The notes beneath the pieces are model-generated. The model worked only from the letters and a program-made list of their open reading frames with translations, was not told the DNA's origin and ran no database searches. The position numbers were made by a program, and so were the translations under genes. 64,000 nucleotides of DNA from Cytophagales bacterium. Lineage in GTDB: Bacteria > Bacteroidota > Bacteroidia > Cytophagales > Cyclobacteriaceae. Shown here in pieces: positions 16,168 to 24,598 of the stretch. The stretch spans positions 1 through 64,000 of the forward strand of contig JAFLBR010000021.1 of NCBI GenBank assembly GCA_017303795.1, written 5' to 3'. Positions within the stretch are counted from its first letter, which is position 1. The number at the start of each line of letters is the position of its first letter.

Positions 16168-17307
16168 ATGAAATCATTTCTAATAAACATTTGTCTTTTA
16201 CTCCTCGCTATTGCTGCCACTGCATTTGGCGCGCACGGCCAAATCAAAACGCTTAAAATTAATTCGAGCATCCTCAATGAGGATGTGGAGGTATGGGTAA
16301 CCACACCGCCCGAGTATTCTAAAACCACCACATCGTTTCCGGTGCTTTATGTACTTGATGCCGACGGCCTCTTTAATCTCGCTTCGGATATGAACGCATA
16401 TTTGTCACTCAAGTATGTAGAGCACATGCCAGCCATGATTGTGGTGGGCGTGCGCAGTAAAAGTGGTACGTGGCGGAGTAAGTATTTCAATCCGCCTGAC
16501 TCCGCCTCTAAAGATCAGTATCAGGCAGATTACTTTCAACAGTTTTTAGAAAAAGAACTGAAACCAGAAATCACTAAAAACTTTAGAACGGCTGATTTCA
16601 GTTTACTCGTAGGACACTCACTGGGTGGTCTATTTGTCACTTACTCACTCGCATCACGTCCAAATGTCTTCAACGGCTACATTGCCATCAGTCCAACATT
16701 GCATCGACATCTACCACAACTCACTAAAAAGATAAAAGCACTAACCTTAACCAAACCTACTTTTTACTATTTCTCAGTGGCGGAACACGATTTAAACAAC
16801 TACTTACCTGCCACCGAAAAACTTCGCGATAGTGTTACTCATTATGCTGTTCCAAACTTGGAGTGGGCTTATTCATTCTCAAAAAGCAAAGATCATTATA
16901 CCACTGCCCCAGTAGTGTTATTCGAGCAACTGGATGCAATCTTTAAGCCGTGGTATTTAAGCGATCCTGTTAAGCCCATCACACTCGATTGGATGTTGCA
17001 ACATGTCGAGGTGCTTAACAAGCGTTACGCATACGACATTAACATTGAATCAAGGCTCGCAACATTTGGTCAGGCACTTCTTGCCAATGAACGCCTCGAG
17101 TCAGCCAAGCGCACCTTTGATGCCTTGCTTCAACGCTATCCATTATCGCCCATTCCACACCAATGTCTTACTGATTATTACATTTCCGTGCAAGACAAAT
17201 CAAAAGCGAGGCACCACAATGATGAAGCCATCAAGATTATGCGAAGCATCAAAAGCCCGGACTTAAATGCCGCGATTGTTTTAAAAGCGGTAATTGATAA
17301 GATGTAA
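16168..17307 (+). CDS. secreted esterase (PF00756) with TPR-like tail
   Basis: 379 residues, signal peptide ending FGAHGQ. An alpha/beta hydrolase of the esterase D/enterochelin esterase type: VLYVLDADGLF near residue 60, nucleophile S151 in VGHSLGG, and a candidate catalytic His in the KDHYTTAP stretch. The last 90 residues (LASFGQALLANERLESAKRTFDALLQRYP-like helices) look like a TPR tail. Acts on an ester or small peptide outside the cytoplasm; related proteins remove acyl groups from siderophores or sugars. The lipoprotein hydrolase gene follows at once. Confidence 0.85.
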   Translation: MKSFLINICLLLLAIAATAFGAHGQIKTLKINSSILNEDVEVWVTTPPEYSKTTTSFPVLYVLDADGLFNLASDMNAYLSLKYVEHMPAMIVVGVRSKSGTWRSKYFNPPDSASKDQYQADYFQQFLEKELKPEITKNFRTADFSLLVGHSLGGLFVTYSLASRPNVFNGYIAISPTLHRHLPQLTKKIKALTLTKPTFYYFSVAEHDLNNYLPATEKLRDSVTHYAVPNLEWAYSFSKSKDHYTTAPVVLFEQLDAIFKPWYLSDPVKPITLDWMLQHVEVLNKRYAYDINIESRLATFGQALLANERLESAKRTFDALLQRYPLSPIPHQCLTDYYISVQDKSKARHHNDEAIKIMRSIKSPDLNAAIVLKAVIDKM

Positions 17308-17334
17308 TTGATACGCTTGACTTACTTGATTGGT

Positions 17335-18744
17335 ATGACAGTACGATCACTTTTGCTTATCCTACCCGTTCTTGCATTAACAGGCTGCGTTCAGCAAGCT
17401 AATCGCGATGATAAGGTATTGGTACAACAAGCCGAACTAGGATTTGACTCTTGCGGTTTTTTAGAAGTTCCTGAAGATTATTCGGTACTTGAAGGAAGGA
17501 GAATAAAAATTGCCTATTGCATTCTTAAAGCTAAAGGGAGTAACAATAGCAAAGTGCCCTTAATTATTTGCACGGGAGGTCCTGGTAGTGCGGCTATATC
17601 TGGTGTTGTCCGTTGGGCTGATCATCCCTTTCGGGATACCCATGACATCATTCTTTTCGATCAGAGAGGCGTGGGTCTTTCAGGTGCGCTACCCTCAATG
17701 GGTTCAGCACTATTTGATATTCTGGCTGCTGATTTAAATCTTTCAGAAGAATTTACGGCTATTCATGATACGCTCATGCTGTACAAGTCACAGATTGAAG
17801 CCACTGGTGTTGACATTGGAAGTTACAACACTCGTAATAATGCAACTGATGTAAACGCTATCATGAACCACCTGAATTATCCACAGTACATACTCTATGG
17901 AGAGTCATATGGCACTAAATTAGTTCGCACTGTCCTAGATGTATATCCTGAGAAGATAAAATCTGTTATTCTTGATTCCCCGGCTATCCCCGAGAATGAT
18001 TTCTTATTGATGAGATTACAAAACCTCAGCAATGCCTTGGAAGCAATCTTTCAGTTTTGTTCTAAAGACTCCGCTTGTAACGCATTGACGCCAGATTTGC
18101 GAGAAGATTTCTTAGCAGGTGCGAAGAGTCTTGAGACTAAACCCATCCACATTCAAGTGGACGGCAAACCGTTTGTTATTAATCCACAAGATGCTTTATA
18201 CTTACTTCGATACCAGCTCTATACACGTGCTGCACGGTCAACGGTACCCGAGTTTATCTCCAATATTAAAACAGGTAATATTTTGAAACTGAGTGAATCA
18301 CTCGAAGCAGCTTTCGGAATCTTTGAGCTAATAAACTTCTCTATGTTTCTTGCTGTTGAAACATACGATGAAGTAGATGTGCAGCTAACCGTCACGGACA
18401 TCAATAACTATCATGCTGATGAGCTCCGACTACCTGCATCGCTAGCGTTGTTCACGTCTTTACGCTTATCTGCTTCTGATTGGGGTGCGCGCTCAGCCGA
18501 GTCAACAGAGATGATGTTTTCTGTATCGACCGTACCTGCTCTAATCTTTGTAAACGCCTATGACCCGGCTACACCGCCTGCTTACGCCCGGGCATACCAA
18601 AAAACATTACCAAACTCCATACTCTACGTTCTCGATCAGTGGGGGCATGGCGTTGGATCGACATGCGCTGAGAGGGTAATGGCCTCGTTTGCCAGAGACT
18701 CAATTTCTTCGGTAGATGTTTCGTGTCTTCCGATTGTAAAATGA
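17335..18744 (+). CDS. lipoprotein alpha/beta hydrolase, TAP/proline iminopeptidase-like
   Basis: 469 residues from ATG at 17335; a TTG at 17308 directly after the previous stop is the alternative. The ATG gives a lipobox (LALTGC). Fold motifs: LIICTGGPGSAA oxyanion loop, IILFDQRGVGLSG, nucleophile S191 in YGESYGTK, and a C-terminal TAP-like segment with PALIFVNAYDPATPP (acid) and WGHGVG (His). This set matches tripeptidyl or prolyl aminopeptidases that act at the envelope. Likely cotranscribed with the esterase just upstream. Confidence 0.85.
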   Translation: MTVRSLLLILPVLALTGCVQQANRDDKVLVQQAELGFDSCGFLEVPEDYSVLEGRRIKIAYCILKAKGSNNSKVPLIICTGGPGSAAISGVVRWADHPFRDTHDIILFDQRGVGLSGALPSMGSALFDILAADLNLSEEFTAIHDTLMLYKSQIEATGVDIGSYNTRNNATDVNAIMNHLNYPQYILYGESYGTKLVRTVLDVYPEKIKSVILDSPAIPENDFLLMRLQNLSNALEAIFQFCSKDSACNALTPDLREDFLAGAKSLETKPIHIQVDGKPFVINPQDALYLLRYQLYTRAARSTVPEFISNIKTGNILKLSESLEAAFGIFELINFSMFLAVETYDEVDVQLTVTDINNYHADELRLPASLALFTSLRLSASDWGARSAESTEMMFSVSTVPALIFVNAYDPATPPAYARAYQKTLPNSILYVLDQWGHGVGSTCAERVMASFARDSISSVDVSCLPIVK

Positions 18745-19092
18745 AACAGCGTAGAATTTAATATGGAGGTAGTTGTTGTGATGTTATTAGACTTAGTGTA
18801 TTGATACGAATGAAATGTGTGCTGCTTGAACTACTACTTCCATGAAGAATAATCAGGTTGATATAAATATCAATATCAAGATAGATGACTCCAGGAAGAG
18901 CAGTACCAAGGAATCAATTGAGCCACGGGTCAAAATAGTGACTAAGCTCTTTGGCATTTTGCATTTCGGAAATGGATTCACGAAATATCCATAGCATTTC
19001 ATAGTGCATATAGCAATAACAGTATGAATAATTTTGCCACAACAAGATGAAAGCGCCCTTTTTAATACTTGACGAATTGTTACTAACTGTTG
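18745..19092. other. 348-bp gene-free stretch at the island's left edge
   Basis: No credible gene. It holds a perfect palindrome: TTGATAT (18858-18864), AA, ATATCAA (18867-18873). The island at 19093-24124 should end somewhere here, but no copy of tRNA-Ser sequence that would mark the distal attachment site was found. Confidence 0.4.
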
Positions 19093-19371
19093 CTAACTGA
19101 TGAATACTGTTGAAACGCGATTGGCTTTGCCTGCTGAAAAGTTGAGGCCTACATTTTGCATCGATAGTTCTATCAAGAATTGAGGTATTTTTTCTTCACC
19201 TTCAAGCTTTCCCGAAAAGATTCCCTTTTCATTTATCTCTATCCTGAAAGTTCCCGAATCATCCAATAGTGATACACTGTACATTTCAGGGAATGTATAT
19301 TTCAGACAGCAAGATGTCAATTCAAACAAAATTGGATAAAAACAATCAGAATCGTGCATATTCGTTTGCAA
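19093..19371 (-). CDS. small hypothetical protein, possibly a GHKL ATPase fragment
   Basis: 92 residues. The order FELTSCCLKYTFPEMYSVSL, then GTFRIEINEKGIFSG, then a final VSTVFIS strand resembles the layout of a histidine-kinase ATPase domain (N box, G1 box, last strand), but the N-box Asn is missing and the protein is far too short. It could be a decayed kinase end, or an unrelated small gene at the island edge. Opposite in direction to the helix-turn-helix genes next door. Confidence 0.35.
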   Translation of the reverse strand: MQTNMHDSDCFYPILFELTSCCLKYTFPEMYSVSLLDDSGTFRIEINEKGIFSGKLEGEEKIPQFLIELSMQNVGLNFSAGKANRVSTVFIS

Positions 19372-19438
19372 TCGATCAAAATCGTTTACCTATGGTTTTG
19401 AGTGTTGCATATTTGACGTATAAATAAAGTGTAAAATT

Positions 19439-19753
19439 ATGAACATGATCAGTGGGAAGAATTCAGGGGTAGGATCATCTGTTTACCGTGAACAATTAAT
19501 CACTATTGATGACCTGGAGGTATTTAAAAATACACTACTGGATGAAATCAAAAAGCTACTCAAGGGAAATTTGAAAACCCTTGAAAAGAAGTGCCTGAAA
19601 TCATCGGAGGTAAAAAGGATGTTAGGAATTTCTTCAGGCACATTGCAGAACTTCCGTGTGAATGGTACACTGCCGTACAGCAGAGTTGGCCGACTTATTT
19701 TCTATAAGCAGGAAGATGTTGACAGGTTATTAACCAATTCAAATTCTAAATAA
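19439..19753 (+). CDS. excisionase/MerR-type helix-turn-helix protein
   Basis: 104 residues. The C-terminal half has the HTH_17 layout: SEVKRMLGISSGTLQNFRVNGTLPYSRVGRLIFYKQEDVDRLL (helix-turn-helix then wing), preceded by a helical N-terminus. Such proteins are very common in Bacteroidota integrative elements and act as excision or plasmid-type regulators. First of three same-strand genes (next start 8 bp after the stop). A second in-frame ATG lies at 19445. Confidence 0.75.
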   Translation: MNMISGKNSGVGSSVYREQLITIDDLEVFKNTLLDEIKKLLKGNLKTLEKKCLKSSEVKRMLGISSGTLQNFRVNGTLPYSRVGRLIFYKQEDVDRLLTNSNSK

Positions 19754-19761
19754 GATTGGTT

Positions 19762-20055
19762 ATGGAAAACCTGAATCGATTGACGAGACTTTTACAACGG
19801 GTAACGGCTGACGTTGGGCTACGCGCTTGTCATATTAGTCTGTACACTGCATTATGCCAGGGATGGATAGAGAATGGCTGTAGAAATCCATTTAATATTT
19901 CGCGAAGAAAGATTATGAAGCTAGCCAGGATCAATTCATTGGCTACCTATCACCGGATTATACATGAACTCATCAATAGCAAGTACATTCAATACAATCC
20001 TTCCTATCATCCAATTAAAGGAAGCGAGGTTTCATTGCTCGATCAGGTTGTATGA
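19762..20055 (+). CDS. small element-borne protein, winged-helix-like
   Basis: 97 residues from ATG at 19762 (a TTG at 19756 is also in frame). The middle, NPFNISRRKIMKLARINSLATYHRIIHELINSKYIQYNPSYHP, reads as a winged-helix similar to replication or conjugation accessory proteins of Bacteroidota mobile elements. No catalytic motif. Its TGA overlaps the ATG of the next gene by four bases, so the two are coupled. Confidence 0.65.
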   Translation: MENLNRLTRLLQRVTADVGLRACHISLYTALCQGWIENGCRNPFNISRRKIMKLARINSLATYHRIIHELINSKYIQYNPSYHPIKGSEVSLLDQVV

Positions 20056-20354
20056 GTATCCGAACTAAGTTAACCGTAGATGAGATTAAAGAAATCTTTT
20101 TTGATGTATTGGAAGATTTCAAAAAGGCATTGATTGAGGAATTAAAGCAGGAAGTTTTGCAATCGCTAAAGGTGGTACAAGCTGATGACCCAATAGTCCG
20201 TACTTCAGATGTATGTAGACGATGGGGGCGTAGCAGAACCACGCTGAGCAAACTGATACGAGCGAAGAAATTAACTCCTGCGGGAAAATACGGTCGGTCT
20301 TTTACATTCAGGACTTCAGATATTGAAAGACTACTTGGGCGATCCGTTTTGTAA
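20052..20354 (+). CDS. second helix-turn-helix protein of the island
   Basis: 100 residues. Residues 50-98 form an excisionase-like helix-turn-helix: VRTSDVCRRWGRSRTTLSKLI, then AGKYGRSFTFRTSDIERLL as the wing. The N-terminal half is a charged helix (VDEIKEIFFDVLEDFKKALIEELKQE) that could dimerise. It parallels the first gene of the trio in architecture but shares little sequence. Convergent with the nucleotidyltransferase gene 9 bp downstream. Confidence 0.7.
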   Translation: MSIRTKLTVDEIKEIFFDVLEDFKKALIEELKQEVLQSLKVVQADDPIVRTSDVCRRWGRSRTTLSKLIRAKKLTPAGKYGRSFTFRTSDIERLLGRSVL

Positions 20355-20363
20355 ACGGCAAAC

Positions 20364-21215
20364 TCACTTCCTGGCTATGGTTTCCAAAATGCCCATTTTC
20401 AATTCGTTCAATAAACTACCGGCATACGCTATGTCCCAGTCTTTCTGCTTTGCCCATTGTCTGGCTATAGAAGAACGAGTCGGATCTATTGCACTGGTTT
20501 CCAGTATAGTCAGGATGCGCTGCTCCAAGGCTGTTGACTGTTTCAATATTTCGGCAGCCTTTCTACCAAGCACTCTGGATGCAACCAAAAGCTGATCCAA
20601 CTCTCCTTCAGGAAAGGTATCGTAATGATGGGTTACGATCTCATCAAATTCAAGGTCAAAATAGTTGGTGATTATATACAAGATGTCGAATGGATCATTG
20701 TCGCGTTCTTCTGGCCGGTCACTCCAGGCTACCAATTTCAGTATCACCATGCCATGCAGCGGTGGAATACGGGCAATTTTTTCTTCAATGAAAATATCCT
20801 TCGACTGCGCCAACACCTCTTTAAAGCCCAGTACATGGAGATCGGAATAACGTTCCGTGAATTTTTCGGTATCATTCTCCTCCACTTCGCCAAATGGCAG
20901 CAGGTCAATCACTACTTTATATTCGGGATGATAGAGTGTCCACGGAGCCTGGACTTTTGTAAAGCCTCGTGCTATTAAATCAGCAACTACCTCTTCAAAG
21001 ATTTGCAGCGATGCGATCATGATGGCAAAGTCAATGTCTTTCGTACCTCGGCTCGGCTTATGCCCCCTCTCCAGAAGTTCCAATGCAATGGCGTTCACGC
21101 CCACTAAATAATACGGTACGTTTTTACTGGTCAAGACGTCATCGATCAACCTAAACACCTCCTCAAAGAAGGGAATGGCTAACTCTTTATAGGTTTGGCC
21201 TGATGTATTGTTCAT
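20364..21215 (-). CDS. AbiEii-like nucleotidyltransferase (putative toxin)
   Basis: 283 residues. Nucleotidyltransferase motif: YYLVGVNAIALELLERGHKPSRGTKDIDFAI, with the G...D-x-D metal site near residues 58-62 and a third acidic strand VVIDLLPFGE. The rest is helical, as in AbiEii/MNT-type proteins that pair with an AbiEi-like antitoxin and modify tRNA or other targets. It overlaps the upstream antitoxin gene by 29 bp. Type IV abortive-infection toxin-antitoxin is the best reading; the target is unknown. Confidence 0.75.
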   Translation of the reverse strand: MNNTSGQTYKELAIPFFEEVFRLIDDVLTSKNVPYYLVGVNAIALELLERGHKPSRGTKDIDFAIMIASLQIFEEVVADLIARGFTKVQAPWTLYHPEYKVVIDLLPFGEVEENDTEKFTERYSDLHVLGFKEVLAQSKDIFIEEKIARIPPLHGMVILKLVAWSDRPEERDNDPFDILYIITNYFDLEFDEIVTHHYDTFPEGELDQLLVASRVLGRKAAEILKQSTALEQRILTILETSAIDPTRSSIARQWAKQKDWDIAYAGSLLNELKMGILETIARK

Positions 21216-22185
21216 AAATTTTCTCTGCCGTTTCGCGACAACGTTTTTCGTCTTTGTTTATTAAGTCAGCATAAGCCAGTATTGCTGGCACAACCTTAGG
21301 TTTATTGTTTGTTGTAAACCAGAACCTTTTATATGTTTTTACCCTGCCATGCTCATCGGGTATAAGTTTGTAATTTCGAATAAGCTCGTTTCGGGTTTCA
21401 TCGGTGTAAAGCGTAAGTTCTTCAGGGCGCAAATAATTTGTCAGCAAATCACCGGCTGGCTCACCTCCCCACCAGTTTTTTTTCTCATTCAAATTAACGC
21501 CACCCCAATTCACATCATCTTTTTCGTTGGCAAACCGGAAAGCACCAATTTTTAAAGTGGGTTTGAGATTTTGTTCGTAAGCATCGACCCAACGCTGAAT
21601 CAAGGCCTCCTGGTTGTTGAGCATAATCTTGTTCTTCGTAAGTGGCAGTATGAAGCCCTCCTGCTTTAGCCCGCCTATAATGTTGGTAATATTGCCCACG
21701 GCTGTTTCAGTATATTCGGCAATCTGGCGGTAAGGTTGATTGACAAGCTCTTTGTTCAGGAGAAACTCAAACAATACTTTTAATCCTGTTTTAGTAAAGG
21801 CGCGATTTCGGTTGTCCTGCTCCAGGGGTAGCGGAGGATTCGTATCAATGAGAATCCATTTTTGATCTTTCCTGAAGTAGAAATTGCCATTTGCCTCCAG
21901 GTATGCCACATTATTTTGACGGAGCTGCTCCTTCATTTTAGGAAACAGGCGACCTGCCACCAGGATGAAGGGTGTGAAGCGTTGATTGTAGTCAAGGAGC
22001 TGGGGAATAATATGGTTTCGCAACTCATTTTTGATTTCCGTGTTGAATTTGATCTTCTCGTTTCCAAATGTGAGCGTAAGTTGCCCATCCAGCTCCTTAA
22101 AGCCGTTCTGAGCCCACTTTCCTGCTATCTGGGTCTCTTTTTGGAGGTTTTCCAAGGCTGTATGAATAATCTGTGTTTCTGTCAT
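21187..22185 (-). CDS. AbiEi-family antitoxin (COG4861-like)
   Basis: 332 residues from ATG at 22185; the frame extends to 22260, but MTETQIIHTALENLQ is the likely start. Middle region contains a winged helix, KTGLKVLFEFLLNKELVNQPYRQIAEYTETAVGNITNIIGGLKQEGF (about 135-185), and the C-terminal part has GGEPAGDLLTNYLRPEELTLYTDE, both typical of the type IV TA antitoxin AbiEi group. It would repress its own operon and neutralise the nucleotidyltransferase encoded next. Confidence 0.8.
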   Translation of the reverse strand: MTETQIIHTALENLQKETQIAGKWAQNGFKELDGQLTLTFGNEKIKFNTEIKNELRNHIIPQLLDYNQRFTPFILVAGRLFPKMKEQLRQNNVAYLEANGNFYFRKDQKWILIDTNPPLPLEQDNRNRAFTKTGLKVLFEFLLNKELVNQPYRQIAEYTETAVGNITNIIGGLKQEGFILPLTKNKIMLNNQEALIQRWVDAYEQNLKPTLKIGAFRFANEKDDVNWGGVNLNEKKNWWGGEPAGDLLTNYLRPEELTLYTDETRNELIRNYKLIPDEHGRVKTYKRFWFTTNNKPKVVPAILAYADLINKDEKRCRETAEKIYEQYIRPNL

Positions 22186-22265
22186 GTTCACCAAATTTAT
22201 GTGTACACGAATACGTGAACAATCAAAATTAGTGAACAAAAGTGTTTTCTCAAAGCCCAAAGCTT

Positions 22266-22844
22266 TTAATGATAACTATGGCCATTCGATCGTTGGCCTG
22301 TAGTCCCTACATTCCTCAGTTCCTTTTTAATATACTTATGGGCTTTGGAGACGTGCCCATCCAACGACCTTTTATTCGGAAATGGCCCCGCATCACATTC
22401 CGCGCACCAGTATTCTACAGCCTTTTCCTTATCTGCTTTTAGCCTTTTGTAAAACAGTTCACTAAGCTGCCATATCGACAACGAATGCATGAGGCAGATC
22501 AGAAAACTCGTTGCCGTCAACTTCATATTTAGAATGGTTGGGTCTTGTAACGCCAGAAACCAGTAGTCGTAGTAAAGCGCGTTGATGAAGAAACTTACCA
22601 ACGCATAGGCTTTTCCCGTTTTTTGGTAGCCATTTATAATGAATATCAGGATAAGTAGTTCTATGATTGCCGCCAGTGCAATTCCATAAAACCAATTGAT
22701 AAATGTGAACCCGAAAATGGTCATGTCAAGATGCTCCAACTGCTTAAAAAGGTGGCCTGCATGTGGAACATAAAGTATTATCAGCGCAAGGGCACCGTGA
22801 AATATCACTTCCTTGCTTTCGAGATAAGTAACGATTCTGTTCAT
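22266..22844 (-). CDS. membrane protein with a C-terminal C2H2 zinc finger
   Basis: 192 residues. Four predicted membrane helices (about 14-32, 45-72, 80-98, 105-125) are followed by a cytosolic tail with Cys-x2-Cys-x13-His-x4-His (CAECDAGPFPN...GHVSKAH), the spacing of a C2H2 finger. Zinc fingers on small membrane proteins are uncommon in bacteria. It lies between the integrase and the toxin-antitoxin genes inside the island, on the same strand as both. Function unknown; the tail may bind nucleic acid or protein. Confidence 0.6.
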   Translation of the reverse strand: MNRIVTYLESKEVIFHGALALIILYVPHAGHLFKQLEHLDMTIFGFTFINWFYGIALAAIIELLILIFIINGYQKTGKAYALVSFFINALYYDYWFLALQDPTILNMKLTATSFLICLMHSLSIWQLSELFYKRLKADKEKAVEYWCAECDAGPFPNKRSLDGHVSKAHKYIKKELRNVGTTGQRSNGHSYH

Positions 22845-22879
22845 GTTATATAAGGTTAAGAGTTGATCAAAGAAGTCAG

Positions 22880-24124
22880 TTATAAAGTAGGAGAAGGTGC
22901 TTCTATCCGGGAGTCAAGCTTAGCGCGAAGTGTCAGCATATCATCACTTACCTTTTTATCGAGGATTTTAGCATAATGCTGGGTGGTCTTTAGGTTTCTG
23001 TGACCCAACATTTTTCCCACAGTCTCTATCGGCACACCATTGGTGAGCGTTACCGTGGTAGCGAAAGTATGCCGGGCAATATGGAAGGTCATCTTCTTGG
23101 TTATTCCGCATACATCAGCTATCTCCTTAAGGTAGGCGTTCACTTTTTGATTGCTCGACATGGGTAAGAGCACACCTTTATTCAGGCACAACAGGTTGTT
23201 TTCATATTTCTGTAAAATCCGCAACGCAGCGGGCAGCAAGGGTATGCGCGAAGGGGCCTCTGTTTTTTTGCGATGTGTAAATATCCATTGCTCACCATCC
23301 ATACCCGTAGTGATCTCGGTACGCTTGAGTTTTTTAACATCGGCATACGCAAGGCCAGTGTAGCAACTGAATAAAAAGATGTCGCGAACAATGGCAAGCC
23401 GATCGGTGGGAAAAACCTTATTTGCGATACGATCAATTTCTTCCTGCGATAGGATTTCACGCACCACTTCACGCTTATTCATTTTGTAACCCGTAAACGG
23501 ATCTCGTTGAAGCCAGCCATTCTTCAAACAGATGTTAATGATTTTCTTCAGGTTGCTGATGTACTTCACCGAAGTATTGTGACTGCAATTGCGTTCCGAT
23601 TTCAGCCAGAATTCGAATTCTGTTACAAACTCAAAAGAGAGATCAAGTATGTCGATGTCGGAAGTTTTGAACTTCCATTGAAGGAATGAGACTGTATGGC
23701 TTAATGCTGTTTCATAACGTTCTAATGTTCCAGGCGCAAAATCCTTGTCAACAAGTAACCTCAACTGTTCGTTATGATTTCCAAAAATCTCGATCAGCAT
23801 TCGCGATTTTCTCTTTTCCCCTCCTAATCGTTGGCGTAGTTTGTCGATAGTTACAGGCAGGTTGTCTGCAATGAGCTGACGTTGCGCTTCATAAACCCTT
23901 CCCTGAAGTGTATCCAGGTAGGTGTTCAATGAACGTGCGTCCTCTTTTGTCCCACTAGCTCTTCCGGCTGCGATGTTCCAACGAGAGGGTTCCCATCTTC
24001 GTTGAGTGGAAATTTCTGTGCGCTGGCAACCTACACTGATGCGCATGTAAATTGGCAAGCCATTACCAGCATGCTTCTTCGGCTTCTTGAAGTAAAAGAG
24101 CAAACTGAATCTGTTGTTGTTCAT
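22880..24124 (-). CDS. tyrosine-type site-specific recombinase (integrase)
   Basis: 414 residues, typical of Bacteroidota phage/ICE integrases. An N-terminal arm-binding domain (FYFKKPKKHAGNGLPIYMRIS) is followed by a SAM-like core-binding domain (about 110-215) and a catalytic domain with FSCYTGLAYADV (Arg-box region), HIARHTFATTVTL and GHRNLKTTQHYAKI, giving the R-H-x-x-R-H-Y residues with the nucleophile Tyr in QHYAK. It sits 255 bp from the 3' end of tRNA-Ser, a normal integration target. All catalytic motifs are intact. Confidence 0.95.
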   Translation of the reverse strand: MNNNRFSLLFYFKKPKKHAGNGLPIYMRISVGCQRTEISTQRRWEPSRWNIAAGRASGTKEDARSLNTYLDTLQGRVYEAQRQLIADNLPVTIDKLRQRLGGEKRKSRMLIEIFGNHNEQLRLLVDKDFAPGTLERYETALSHTVSFLQWKFKTSDIDILDLSFEFVTEFEFWLKSERNCSHNTSVKYISNLKKIINICLKNGWLQRDPFTGYKMNKREVVREILSQEEIDRIANKVFPTDRLAIVRDIFLFSCYTGLAYADVKKLKRTEITTGMDGEQWIFTHRKKTEAPSRIPLLPAALRILQKYENNLLCLNKGVLLPMSSNQKVNAYLKEIADVCGITKKMTFHIARHTFATTVTLTNGVPIETVGKMLGHRNLKTTQHYAKILDKKVSDDMLTLRAKLDSRIEAPSPTL

Positions 24125-24189
24125 AACGAAAGTGCTTTAAGCAGTTAATAAATTTATAACTACAGCCACCCTCAAATCAAGATGTTCAA

Positions 24190-24290
24190 TGGTTGAACAG
24201 GTTGAATTTCAGTTCGTTATGAGAAAACTTGGTGAGTACATTTTAGCACTTTTCGGAAGACTCACCAGTTCACTCACCAACAGGTTGAGT
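24190..24290. repeat. candidate integrase arm-site repeats
   Basis: AACAGGTTGA occurs directly twice, at 24196-24205 and 24279-24288. ACTCACCA occurs twice (24260-24267 and 24272-24279) and once inverted as TTGGTGAGT (24229-24237). Clustered short direct and inverted repeats between an integrase gene and its tRNA target are what attP arm sites look like. Binding is inferred. Confidence 0.5.
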
Positions 24291-24322
24291 TTTGATGAAC
24301 AAGTTGGTGCATCCAAAAAACA

Positions 24323-24356
24323 AAAAGCCTGCAAATCATACAATTTGCAGGCTTTT
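24323..24356 (-). terminator. intrinsic terminator of the tRNA-Ser gene
   Basis: A perfect 14-bp stem, 24323-24336 against 24343-24356, with a 6-base loop. On the minus strand a U-rich run (complement of the A-run 24315-24326) follows, so it would stop transcription leaving the tRNA gene. The symmetric A/T tails make it usable in both directions. Confidence 0.75.
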
Positions 24357-24379
24357 GAATAGTTTGATACTGTTATCAG

Positions 24380-24466
24380 CAGAGGAGGAGGGATTCGAAC
24401 CCCCGGACCGCGTTAACGGTCTCCGGTTTTCAAGACCGGTGCAATAAACCGCTCTACCACTCCTCT
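24380..24466 (-). tRNA. tRNA-Ser (anticodon UGA)
   Basis: Minus-strand cloverleaf: acceptor arm AGAGGAG pairs with CTCCTCT, D arm around GTAGAGCGG, anticodon stem CCGGT/ACCGG enclosing loop CTTGAAA with anticodon TGA, a long type II variable arm (GACCG...CGGTC), and T arm with GTTCGAATC. Discriminator base G at 24380; CCA is not encoded. The long variable arm and anticodon both say serine. Confidence 0.96.
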
Positions 24467-24481
24467 GTTTACTTTCTTTGA

Positions 24482-24534
24482 GGTTTTCAAGACCGGTGCT
24501 CCCGATAGCTATCGGGAAAACCGCTCAATCCTCT
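24482..24534 (-). pseudogene. broken tRNA-Ser 5'-half copy with palindrome insertion
   Basis: Just upstream of the tRNA-Ser gene, 24482-24499 repeats 18 bases identical to 24425-24442 of the tRNA (anticodon arm). AAACCGCTC (24518-24526) and TCCTCT (24529-24534) match the D-arm side and 5' end of the tRNA. In place of the three bases AAT in the tRNA sits an 18-bp perfect palindrome, TCCCGATAGCTATCGGGA (24500-24517). The 3' half is missing. It cannot form a tRNA. It is probably the remnant of a duplicated gene or an earlier integration. Confidence 0.7.
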
Positions 24535-24598
24535 TTATTTCTCCTTATTTTGCTTTAAGGACTGCAAAAGTAAACTGAAATTTGATTTATGCAAAAAA

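Noticed and set aside
24482-24534. A second functional tRNA-Ser gene
   Set aside because: The 3' half, T arm and acceptor 3' strand are missing and a palindrome interrupts the D-arm region.
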